A stretch of 5,933 nucleotides of DNA from an uncultured Mycoplasmatota bacterium (GTDB taxonomy: Bacteria; Bacillota_I; Bacilli_A; RF39; UBA660). The notes beneath the pieces were generated by a model, which had not been told where the DNA came from, searched no databases, and saw only the letters and a list, made by a program, of their open reading frames with translations. Of this stretch, positions 1 through 5,922 are shown piece by piece (position 1 is the stretch's first letter; every line of letters starts with the position of its first letter). The translations under genes and the position numbers were made by a program. The stretch lies in assembly GCA_948472605.1 (NCBI GenBank), contig CAOKUH010000088.1, positions 1 through 5,933 on the forward strand. Reading direction: 5' to 3'.

Positions 1-2
1 TA

Positions 3-512
3 AATACAAATATATTAAATGGAACATATTACAATGGACTATCAACAGAAGCAAAGAATATGATAAGTAGTATTATATGGAATTTAGGTGGAAGAGCAGA
101 TATTAAAGCTCCAGCTAGTACGTTTTATACATCGGAACGAGGAACATCTGTATATGGAAGCAATCCCAAAACATGGACAGGAAAAATAGGATTAATCTAT
201 CCCAGTGATTATGGATTTGCTGTTGGAGGAAATGTAAGAGAATCCTGTTTAACAATTAATTTTTATGATCAAGGCACTAATTGTTCTAAAGATGATTGGT
301 TATATAAATACATGTATTGGACATTAACACCTAGAAGCGAATTTGAAAATAATACATTTTATGTTGGTAATAATACTATCTTATATCATTATGCAGGTGG
401 AAGTGGATTAAATGTCATGGTAATGCCTACCCTATACCTAAATTCCAATATAACCTTATCAGGTGGAACAGGAACAACCACTAACCCATTTTTGTTAGAA
501 GCAAGTGAGTAA
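3..512 (+). CDS. C-terminal part of a repetitive secreted/surface protein (5' end outside window)
   Basis: The frame is open from the left edge, so the ATG at 60 is internal and not a supported start: 19 codons upstream of it are open and read like the same protein (NGTYYNGLSTEAKN). About 169 residues are visible. The sequence resembles a surface or pseudopilin-like family that I recall as multicopy in gut low-GC Firmicutes. Its recurring blocks are W-x-LGG, YTSERGTSVY, W-TGKIGL-YPSDYG, a W-LTPRS block, a PTLYL block, and an ending of GGTGTTTNPF. The W-LTPRS plus PTLYL arrangement is reminiscent of DUF6273-type domains. The three visible cysteines (in ESCLT, TNCSK and nearby sequence) may form disulfides outside the cell. 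No membrane or sorting signal is visible; any signal or pilin-like N terminus would lie to the left. It is followed by its own terminator, so it is transcriptionally separate from lon. Function unknown; the surface location is inferred. Confidence 0.7.
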   Translation, partial: NTNILNGTYYNGLSTEAKNMISSIIWNLGGRADIKAPASTFYTSERGTSVYGSNPKTWTGKIGLIYPSDYGFAVGGNVRESCLTINFYDQGTNCSKDDWLYKYMYWTLTPRSEFENNTFYVGNNTILYHYAGGSGLNVMVMPTLYLNSNITLSGGTGTTTNPFLLEASE

Positions 513-544
513 CTAAATCAAAATTGATATAAAATCAGACGAAC

Positions 545-575
545 AATAAGAGAAAAATACTTCTCTTATTTTTTT
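545..575 (+). terminator. Intrinsic terminator of the surface-protein gene
   Basis: A perfect 10-base-pair inverted repeat (AATAAGAGAA at 545-554, TTCTCTTATT at 561-570) with a six-base loop runs straight into a T tract ending at 575. It lies 33 bases after the stop of the upstream gene. The T tract makes it work in the + direction; no matching tract exists for the minus strand. Confidence 0.88.
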
Positions 576-616
576 ATAAATTAACAAAAATTGGTTGTAA
601 AAAAATGTAAATTACG

Positions 617-645
617 TTTACTTTTTTTCTTTAAATCGCTATAAT
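617..645 (+). promoter_or_regulatory. Sigma-A promoter of lon
   Basis: A consensus -10 hexamer TATAAT (640-645) is preceded by TTTACT (617-622, four of six matches to TTGACA) with a 17-base spacer. The predicted transcript starts near 652 and leaves a leader of about 25 bases holding the Shine-Dalgarno AGGGAG (663-668), eight bases before the lon ATG. I see no CIRCE (HrcA) or CtsR heptad repeat around it. Confidence 0.7.
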
Positions 646-676
646 AAAAAACATAAATTTAAAGGGAGATGAAGAC

Positions 677-1474
677 ATGAAAAATACCTTACCTGTACTA
701 CTTTTAAAAAACTTAATTCTTCTCCCTAATCAAGAAGTTAAATTAGAACTTACTAATGATTTAAGTTGTGATGTAATAAAACTTTCAACAGAAGTTTACC
801 ATAATGAATTAATAGTTTTACCTTTAAAAGATCAAATGGAAGAAATGCCAGAAATTAGTGATTTACAAAAAATAGCTATTGTTGCTAAAGTAAAGCATAA
901 AATAATTTTACCAAACGGAAATTTAAGAGTAACACTAAGAGGTTTATTTAGAGCAGAAGTTCTTTCTTTAAGCAATAATAATTCAAAAGAAGAAATTTTA
1001 GAATGCAACTTTTTAAAAATGACCATTCCCAAATATGATGAAATAGAAGCAACAGCTGTTAAAAGAAAACTAGAAGAGTTAATTCAAAAATATGTCAATA
1101 GTGATGGAATTTCTAATAGTATTTTAAATTTAATTAAAGACGTTAAAGATTTAAATAAAGTAACGGATTTAATTGCTAATTTTTTACCAATTTCTTTTAT
1201 AAATAAATTAGATTATATTGATGAAATAAATCCAGTTTTAAGAGGGTATAAATTAATTCATGAATTACATTTAGAATTAGAGGTTATAAGACTTGATAAA
1301 AAAATAGAAGAAAATTTACAAAATAGTCTTGAAGAAAGTCAAAAAGAATTTATTCTAAAAGAAAAAATTAGAGAAATAGAAGAGGAATTAGGTGAAGCTA
1401 GTTCTAAGGAAAAAGAAGTTAGATATTACACTGAAAAATTAGCTTTATTAGATATAAATAATCCAAAAAAATAG
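677..1474 (+). CDS. lon: Lon protease, N-terminal substrate-binding half (broken by frame change at 1465-1474)
   Basis: This is the first 265 residues of an ATP-dependent Lon (LonA-type, bacterial) protease, a cytoplasmic hexamer that degrades misfolded and regulatory proteins. It opens with the typical Lon N-domain start (LPVLLLKNLILLPNQ), followed by the beta-rich substrate-binding domain (about 1-105). A helical and coiled-coil segment comes next (about 105-265), with the characteristic EKIREIEEELGE stretch. The start at 677 has a good Shine-Dalgarno (AGGGAG) and matches the family start. The frame ends at TAG 1472-1474, directly after an A7 run. Reading on in the -1 frame from 1471 gives IETEIKKLKL and then the Lon sequence of the downstream entry, with no residues missing by family comparison. 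This is therefore half of one gene rather than a separate protein. Joined, the product would be about 766 residues, normal for LonA (roughly 770-800). Confidence 0.9.
   Translation: MKNTLPVLLLKNLILLPNQEVKLELTNDLSCDVIKLSTEVYHNELIVLPLKDQMEEMPEISDLQKIAIVAKVKHKIILPNGNLRVTLRGLFRAEVLSLSNNNSKEEILECNFLKMTIPKYDEIEATAVKRKLEELIQKYVNSDGISNSILNLIKDVKDLNKVTDLIANFLPISFINKLDYIDEINPVLRGYKLIHELHLELEVIRLDKKIEENLQNSLEESQKEFILKEKIREIEEELGEASSKEKEVRYYTEKLALLDINNPKK
1465..1474 (+). other. A7 slippery run plus in-frame TAG: the lon frame break
   Basis: In the upstream frame the bases read CC-A-AAA-AAA-TAG, so seven A residues fit the A AAA AAA heptamer in the correct phase for a -1 shift, with the stop immediately after. 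A -1 slip, or one extra A in the run, joins both Lon halves exactly. I see no SD-like stimulator about 10 bases upstream and no strong hairpin just downstream, the elements that assist dnaX-type programmed frameshifting. A one-base homopolymer error in the assembly, a real mutation and slippage are all possible. Confidence 0.8.
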
Positions 1475-1500
1475 AAACAGAAATAAAAAAATTAAAACTT

Positions 1501-2976
1501 ATGAGTGATATTAGTCCAGAAATTGCCAATATCAGAAATTATTTGGATTGGGTAATTAGTTTACCATGGAATAAATATTCTAAAGATGAAACAAATTTAG
1601 AAACAATAAAAAAGAATTTAGATAAAACTCATTTTGGGATGAATGAAGCTAAAGATAAAATTTTAGAATATATTGCTGCCAAAAATCGTAATAAAAATAT
1701 AGATAGTTTAATTTTATGTTTAGTTGGTCCAAGTGGTGTTGGTAAAACAACATTTGCTAAATCAATTGCAGATAGTTTAAATAAAGAATTTTATAAAATC
1801 AGTGTAGGGGGGCTAAACGATAGTTCTATATTAAATGGTCATAGAAGAACATATCTTGGTTCTAATCCTGGTAAAATAATCGAGGGTTTAAAAAAATGTG
1901 GAACTAAAAACCCTGTAATACTAATTGATGAAGTTGACAAAATGGTTAAAGATTACAAAGGAGATCCAGCTAGTTGCTTGCTAGATATTTTAGACAAATC
2001 TCAGAATAAAACTTTTATAGATAATTATCTAGAAGAGGAATTTGATTTATCTCAAATTTTATTTATTTTAACAGCTAATTATGAAGAGGAAATTCCCTAT
2101 GAACTATATGATAGATTAGAAGTTATTGAACTATCCAGCTATACTTTATTTGAAAAAATAGAAATTGCTAAGAAATATTTAATTCCTAATATTTATCATG
2201 AACATAATTTAAATTTAAAAGACATAAAGATTAATGAACAAGTCTTAAAAGAAATAATTGAAAATTATACTAATGAAGCGGGAATACGTGAATTAAAAAG
2301 AATTTTGACAACCATTATTAGGAAAATGATAGTATTAAATAAAATTGAAAATGAAAAAATAACTCCTAATTTATTACATGAGTTACTAGGAATAGGTAAA
2401 TATGCTAAAAATGAATATTTAGTTTCCAATAATTTTGGAGTAGTAAATGCTCTAGGAGTTAATGCGACTGGTGGAGTTGTTATGCCTATTGAAACTTGTT
2501 TTTACAATGGAAATGGGAAAATTAAAATCACGGGCTTGATTAAACAATTGACTGAAGAAAGTATAAATGTAGCAATTAGTTATATTATGGCCAATAAAGA
2601 AATATTTAACATTCCGAATTATGATTTTCTAAATATAAATGTACATATCCATATGCTTGATGCAAGTGTAAAAAAAGATGGTTGTAGTGCTGGAATAACG
2701 ATTACTACTGCATTACTTAGTTTAGCCTTAAAAAAAGTAATACCATCCAATATAGCAATGACAGGAGAAATAACTTTAAATGGAATAGTTCGAAAAATAG
2801 GAGGCTTAAAAGAAAAATTAATAGGAGCCTATAACTTAGGGATAAAAAAAGTCTTTATTCCTAAAGATAACCATAATGACTTAGAAGATATTCCAAGTGA
2901 AGTTTTAAATAATATTGATATAATCGAAATTAATAATTATATTGAAATATATAACTTTATATTTAAAGAAAAATAA
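1501..2976 (+). CDS. lon: Lon protease, AAA+ ATPase and Ser-Lys protease half (continuation of the broken lon)
   Basis: This frame is open from 1462. The ATG at 1501 has no Shine-Dalgarno and aligns with an internal position of Lon, so independent initiation is doubtful. Residues here are numbered from that ATG (add 275 for the joined protein). The NIRNYLDWVISLPW signature (10-23) precedes the ATPase: Walker A GPSGVGKT (76-83), the GHRRTYLG pore-region block (113-120), Walker B with IDEVD (142-146), the sensor TAN (191-193), the arginine-finger region YDRLEVIEL (203-211), and the sensor-2 block NEAGIREL (258-265). The protease domain follows, with catalytic Ser396 in KDGCSAG and Lys439 in GGLKEK. 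The 43-residue gap between them equals that of E. coli Lon (S679/K722). Oddities are GCSAG instead of the usual GPSAG, and LGVNATGG where most LonA proteins have a TGLAWT-x-VGG block. All catalytic residues are present, so a frame-restored protein should be active. Confidence 0.92.
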   Translation: MSDISPEIANIRNYLDWVISLPWNKYSKDETNLETIKKNLDKTHFGMNEAKDKILEYIAAKNRNKNIDSLILCLVGPSGVGKTTFAKSIADSLNKEFYKISVGGLNDSSILNGHRRTYLGSNPGKIIEGLKKCGTKNPVILIDEVDKMVKDYKGDPASCLLDILDKSQNKTFIDNYLEEEFDLSQILFILTANYEEEIPYELYDRLEVIELSSYTLFEKIEIAKKYLIPNIYHEHNLNLKDIKINEQVLKEIIENYTNEAGIRELKRILTTIIRKMIVLNKIENEKITPNLLHELLGIGKYAKNEYLVSNNFGVVNALGVNATGGVVMPIETCFYNGNGKIKITGLIKQLTEESINVAISYIMANKEIFNIPNYDFLNINVHIHMLDASVKKDGCSAGITITTALLSLALKKVIPSNIAMTGEITLNGIVRKIGGLKEKLIGAYNLGIKKVFIPKDNHNDLEDIPSEVLNNIDIIEINNYIEIYNFIFKEK

Positions 2977-3018
2977 AGTATTACTATACCAAAGTTATAT
3001 TAAAAATAAGAAAAAGTT

Positions 3019-3048
3019 TAATAAATGTATATTACTTTAACATAAAAT
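3019..3048 (+). promoter_or_regulatory. Possible sigma-E-like sporulation promoter before the spoVID-like gene
   Basis: CATAAAAT (3041-3048) matches seven of eight positions of the B. subtilis sigma-E -10 consensus CATACAAT. Fifteen bases upstream, TAATAAA (3019-3025) gives five of seven matches to KMATATT, including the central ATA. It lies 42 bases before the spoVID-like ATG. B. subtilis spoVID is sigma-E dependent, so the idea fits, but in such AT-rich DNA this match is weak evidence. The rest of the 114-base gap shows no terminator. Confidence 0.3.
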
Positions 3049-3090
3049 TAGAACTATGCTCATATTCTTAAATTAAGAAAGGGTGAGTTA

Positions 3091-3825
3091 ATGAAAAGTA
3101 TAGTTCCATATACCAAAAATATTGAATTTACTAGTAAAATAGCTGAAATATGTAGTATATCTTTAGAACATGAACTTAATTTAGGAGCATCAGATATAGA
3201 AGGAACATTTATTGTTTCGGGAGAATATAAAAGTCATGAAGTAAGTATAAATAAAGAGCCATTTAATTATAAATTACCATTTACATTAGAAATAACAGAA
3301 GATATTATAAAAGAGTCTATTGATTTTGAAATAACAGACTTTACTTATGAAATATTAAAAGATCAAATTTTAAAAGTAAATATTGAATTTTGTGTTACAG
3401 CCGTAGAAAAAGAACATATCGAAGAGGCAACAATTGAAGAAATTCCCAAAATAGAAGAAACCCGAAATGATGATGAATTAGAAAATAGTAGAAATTTTGA
3501 ACAAGAAGAAATCAAAGAATCAGTAATTGAAGAAATTAATAATCTATTTCCAAGCGAAGATGAAAATTCAAAAAATCCTGAAAACGAGGAGAAAGCAGAG
3601 CAAGAAGAAAGAATAGATGTTGATAGTCAAAATATTATTATGAACTCAATAGAAGAAAATTCTAGTGAATTTGCTACATATCAAATTCATATTGTATCTA
3701 GCAATGATTCTGTGGAAAGCATTTGTGCTATGTATCAAACAGATGTTGAAACTTTAAAAAGCTATAATAGTATTGAAGCTATTAATGTTGGCGATAAAAT
3801 AATAATACCTTGTTTAGATGAATAG
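3091..3825 (+). CDS. spoVID: SpoVID-like spore coat morphogenesis protein with C-terminal LysM domain
   Basis: A 244-residue acidic protein in three parts. Residues 1-105 form a beta-rich N-terminal domain (segments SLEHELNLG, DIEGTFIVSGEY, LPFTLEIT and LKVNIEFCV) that resembles the start of SpoVID in layout and in phrases such as 'SISL'. Residues 106-193 are a Glu/Asn-rich, probably disordered linker. Residues 196-240 are a LysM domain (YQIHIVSSNDSVESICAMY, then DVETLKSYN and GDKIIIP). In B. subtilis SpoVID is recruited by SpoIVA to the outer forespore membrane and drives coat encasement, and its LysM binds peptidoglycan precursor or wall glycan. No signal peptide or membrane segment is present, as expected for a mother-cell cytoplasmic protein. 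At 244 residues it is less than half the length of B. subtilis SpoVID (about 575), mainly through the linker. The start has a GGGTGA ribosome site four bases upstream. The downstream neighbour supports the call; the alternative is a generic LysM protein. Confidence 0.68.
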   Translation: MKSIVPYTKNIEFTSKIAEICSISLEHELNLGASDIEGTFIVSGEYKSHEVSINKEPFNYKLPFTLEITEDIIKESIDFEITDFTYEILKDQILKVNIEFCVTAVEKEHIEEATIEEIPKIEETRNDDELENSRNFEQEEIKESVIEEINNLFPSEDENSKNPENEEKAEQEERIDVDSQNIIMNSIEENSSEFATYQIHIVSSNDSVESICAMYQTDVETLKSYNSIEAINVGDKIIIPCLDE

Positions 3826-4714
3826 ATCTTTAGATGTATTAAAAAAAATATATAAGCCATATCGTTTGACGATTTTAGGCAAAGCAACAATTTTAAATAC
3901 AACGAGTGGAGACTTTGTAGTTAAAGAATCTAATGATAAAAATATAAAAGAATTATTTTCTTATTTAAATAGTCGTAGCTTTCATAATTTTCCTAATTTA
4001 ATTGATGGTAATAGAAACGATGTAAATGTTTATGAATATGTTTCTGGGGTAGTAATGCCTCTTGAGCAAAAAGCTTTAGATTTAATTGACATAATAAGTA
4101 ATTTACATAATAAAACAACATTTTATAAAATGGTCACAGAAGATGATTTTAAGAAAATTTATGATAACATAAAAAGCAATATAGTTTATTTAGAAAATTA
4201 TTACAACAATCTTTACGAAGAAATAAAAAAAGAAAACTATATGTCTCCTTCACATTATTCTCTTATAAGAAATATTTATAAAATATTTGAAGCTTTGGAA
4301 TTTTCTAGCAAAGAATTAGATAACTGGTTTAACTTGGTTAAAGATCAAACTAAAAAACGGGTATGTTTAATCCATAATAAACTTTCCTTAGATCATTTTA
4401 TTAAAAGCGAAAGTGAGTATTTAATAAGTTGGGAAGAGTATCGTACAGATAGCCCTATAATGGATTTAGTTAAGTTTTATCATCAAGAATATTTTAATAT
4501 TAATTTTAGTGTTATACTAAGTCGTTATTTAGAAAAAGTAAATTTGAGTGATGATGAAAAAAAATTGTTTTTTATTCTTATATCAATTCCTCAAGAAATA
4601 TCTTTTACTAATAATGAATTTAAAGATTGTGAAATAGTTAGAAAATCTTTAGATTACTTATTTATTACTGAAAACTTAATGCGGCCATATTACACGATAC
4701 AAGAGAAAGATTAA
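3818..4714 (+). CDS. ysxE: YsxE/CotS-like kinase-fold spore coat protein, probably a pseudokinase
   Basis: A 298-residue protein of the aminoglycoside-phosphotransferase/CotS fold. The N-lobe is short, with a conserved-type Lys36 in GDFVVKES, a hinge-like VYEYVSG (71-77) and a helical insert (about 100-180). The C-lobe has CLIHNKLSLDHF (183-194) where active family members carry HGD-x-x-x-x-N: the catalytic Asp position is Lys188 and the metal-binding Asn position is His193. YLISWEEYR (201-209) replaces the usual IDWE, so the second metal-binding Asp is Ser204. Phosphotransfer is therefore unlikely. The C-terminal DLVKFYHQEYF segment matches the family. The ATG overlaps the upstream gene by eight bases (ATGAATAG) and lacks its own Shine-Dalgarno, indicating translational coupling. 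In B. subtilis ysxE also directly follows spoVID and its product is a coat-associated protein. The assignment rests on fold motifs plus this gene order. Confidence 0.7.
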   Translation: MNRSLDVLKKIYKPYRLTILGKATILNTTSGDFVVKESNDKNIKELFSYLNSRSFHNFPNLIDGNRNDVNVYEYVSGVVMPLEQKALDLIDIISNLHNKTTFYKMVTEDDFKKIYDNIKSNIVYLENYYNNLYEEIKKENYMSPSHYSLIRNIYKIFEALEFSSKELDNWFNLVKDQTKKRVCLIHNKLSLDHFIKSESEYLISWEEYRTDSPIMDLVKFYHQEYFNINFSVILSRYLEKVNLSDDEKKLFFILISIPQEISFTNNEFKDCEIVRKSLDYLFITENLMRPYYTIQEKD

Positions 4715-4888
4715 AATAAATATTTCTAGTAATAAAATAAAAATATTAAATCTTAACGGCAAAATTAAGGTTATTAATAATTGATAAAAAATCAAAATAC
4801 ATAAAGCAAATATAGCTAAAATTGTAAAGAAACCACCACCACGATTGTTATTGCAAGGTGGAGGGCAACAATACCTATTGTTATACAT
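4676..4888 (-). CDS. Small Cys/Pro-rich membrane protein of unknown function
   Basis: A 70-residue protein I do not recognise. Residues 1-19 are polar and unusual (CCPPPC at 7-12, NNNRGGG at 13-19). A strongly hydrophobic helix follows (about 20-43) and then a second hydrophobic stretch (about 48-64) ending in RVIWPH. The start is well supported by AGGTGAT (4892-4898) three bases before the ATG. It begins 35 bases after the radical SAM stop with no terminator between, so the two are probably co-transcribed. Its last 13 codons overlap the 3' end of the ysxE-like gene on the other strand. Small Cys- or Gly-rich hydrophobic proteins are common in spore coats and as membrane microproteins, but no family match is claimed. 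The second hydrophobic half could partly be an artefact of AT-rich sequence; the N-terminal half looks real. Confidence 0.55.
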   Translation of the reverse strand: MYNNRYCCPPPCNNNRGGGFFTILAIFALCILIFYQLLITLILPLRFNIFILLLEIFILIFLLYRVIWPH

Positions 4889-4923
4889 ATAATCACCTAT
4901 GGTATTATATGTTTTTTTTTAAT

Positions 4924-5820
4924 CTAGTTTCTTATTCTTTTTCTAGCTAAAGGATTTATCAAATATTCCCTTAATATATCTTCATTTAAAGAGGAATAAA
5001 AATCATTAAAATAATTATTTTCATAATCTTCTTTTAGTCTTTCGATAGGTGGAAGCATATTTGTAGTTTTTAAATATTTTAAATCACATTCTAAATCTGC
5101 AAATTGACAACTAGTAAATAAAGAGTCTTTTAAAATATTTAAAGTATATTTATTATCTATCATTTTCCAAGTTGCATCATTAGGTACAGAACCAAAATAC
5201 CCTTTACAAGTTATATATAAAGATTTAATTGTTATTAATTTTTCTCTAATATATAGAATGATTAAATAATTTAAAACATCTTTATCAAAATTTTTTAAAA
5301 TCTGTGCTCTTTCATTTCGATTTCCTAGATTATTTAAAAATGCATTACCAAGTGGAATAATATCTTTTCTTTCTAGATATTCATATGTATTTTCATAAAA
5401 TTCTGTTTTATTAAATAAAAATAAATTTTTTAGTGGAACTTTAGGATGAAATTGATCACCTCTGGTAATTAAAGATATATTAGTTCCTCTTTTTTCTAAA
5501 TGTTTTAATAATTTAATGATTTCTCTATTATAAATTAAAGCATTAGTAATAATGTCTAAGTCGTATATTTTGATATTATTGTTTAAAAGATATTCTAAAA
5601 AATAAACAAAACCTTCAATGTTAGTAAATGGTTCACCTCCTGTTATTAAACATTCACCAATTTTTATTATTTTATGAGTAGTAGAATTAAATGTTCTTTC
5701 AATAATATCAGGCGTCATATTTATTTTTTCTTTTTTTCCTCGCATACAATGCAAACATGATGAGTTACAATCTCTTGTTAATTCTAATTCAAATGTCCGA
5801 ATTTCGATAGGTATTTTCAT
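4924..5820 (-). CDS. Radical SAM protein of unknown specificity
   Basis: A 298-residue radical SAM enzyme: C18-x3-C22-x2-C25 within FELELTRDCNSSCLHC holds the [4Fe-4S] cluster that cleaves S-adenosylmethionine, and ITGGEPF (GGEP at 61-64) is the SAM-binding motif. A DIITNA strand (about 89-94) follows as in the family barrel. Three further cysteines near the C terminus (205, 238, 244) could serve an auxiliary cluster, but no regular SPASM spacing is seen. It resembles a group of small stand-alone Firmicutes radical SAM proteins starting 'FELELTR-C'; their substrate is unknown to me. The start at 5820 is chosen because AAGGA lies 11 bases upstream and a perfect promoter lies just beyond. A longer open frame back to 5904 would start upstream of that promoter and across a hairpin, so it cannot be on the same transcript. 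The small Cys/Pro-rich gene follows on the same strand. Confidence 0.85.
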   Translation of the reverse strand: MKIPIEIRTFELELTRDCNSSCLHCMRGKKEKINMTPDIIERTFNSTTHKIIKIGECLITGGEPFTNIEGFVYFLEYLLNNNIKIYDLDIITNALIYNREIIKLLKHLEKRGTNISLITRGDQFHPKVPLKNLFLFNKTEFYENTYEYLERKDIIPLGNAFLNNLGNRNERAQILKNFDKDVLNYLIILYIREKLITIKSLYITCKGYFGSVPNDATWKMIDNKYTLNILKDSLFTSCQFADLECDLKYLKTTNMLPPIERLKEDYENNYFNDFYSSLNEDILREYLINPLARKRIRN

Positions 5821-5845
5821 AGATATAACTTTCCTTTCTTTTTTT

Positions 5846-5873
5846 ATTATAATTTCTTTAGAACTAATGTCAA
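5846..5873 (-). promoter_or_regulatory. Consensus sigma-A promoter of the radical SAM gene
   Basis: On the minus strand TTGACA (5873-5868) and TATAAT (5851-5846) are both perfect and separated by 16 bases. The transcript should begin near 5839, giving a leader of about 19 bases with the GAAAGGAA ribosome site near its 5' end. This is the best promoter in the window and fixes the radical SAM start at 5820. Confidence 0.85.
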
Positions 5874-5893
5874 GAAATGAAAGAATTAAATAG

Positions 5894-5922
5894 AAAGTTC
5901 CCAAATAAATAGGGAGCTTTTT
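5894..5922. terminator. Hairpin terminator between the radical SAM promoter and the right edge
   Basis: AAAGTTCCC (5894-5902) pairs with GGGAGCTTT (5912-5920) around a nine-base AT loop. As + RNA the single imperfect pair is a G-U wobble and the stem ends in a run of five T (5918-5922). As minus RNA it has one A-C mismatch and a T-rich tail (CTATTTAATT). No + gene is visible just upstream, so it most likely ends a minus-strand gene beyond the right edge, perhaps working in both directions. Confidence 0.5.

Noticed and set aside
576..676. CIRCE or CtsR operator upstream of lon
   Set aside because: Neither the TTAGCACTC/GAGTGCTAA repeat nor the GGTCAAA heptads of CtsR are present.
832..1032. 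Minus-strand open frame of 66 codons within lon
   Set aside because: It lies wholly inside the lon N-terminal coding region, has no ribosome site and shows no recognisable protein pattern; it is a shadow of lon.
1486..1503. ATG at 1501 as a genuine start for a separate short Lon
   Set aside because: There is no Shine-Dalgarno in the A-rich stretch before it, and codons 1471-1500 already encode expected Lon sequence.
2949..3000. Perfect 10-base inverted repeat (ATATAACTTT / AAAGTTATAT) across the lon stop
   Set aside because: The 32-base loop, purely AT-rich character and lack of a T tract after it make a terminator unlikely; repeats of this size are expected by chance at this base composition.
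4903..4911. CATATAATA on the minus strand before the small membrane-protein gene, resembling a sigma-K -10 and containing TATAAT
   Set aside because: A transcript from it would start at about 4897, inside the AGGTGAT ribosome site (4892-4898). Upstream is an A9 tract with no good -35. Co-transcription with the radical SAM gene explains the gene better.
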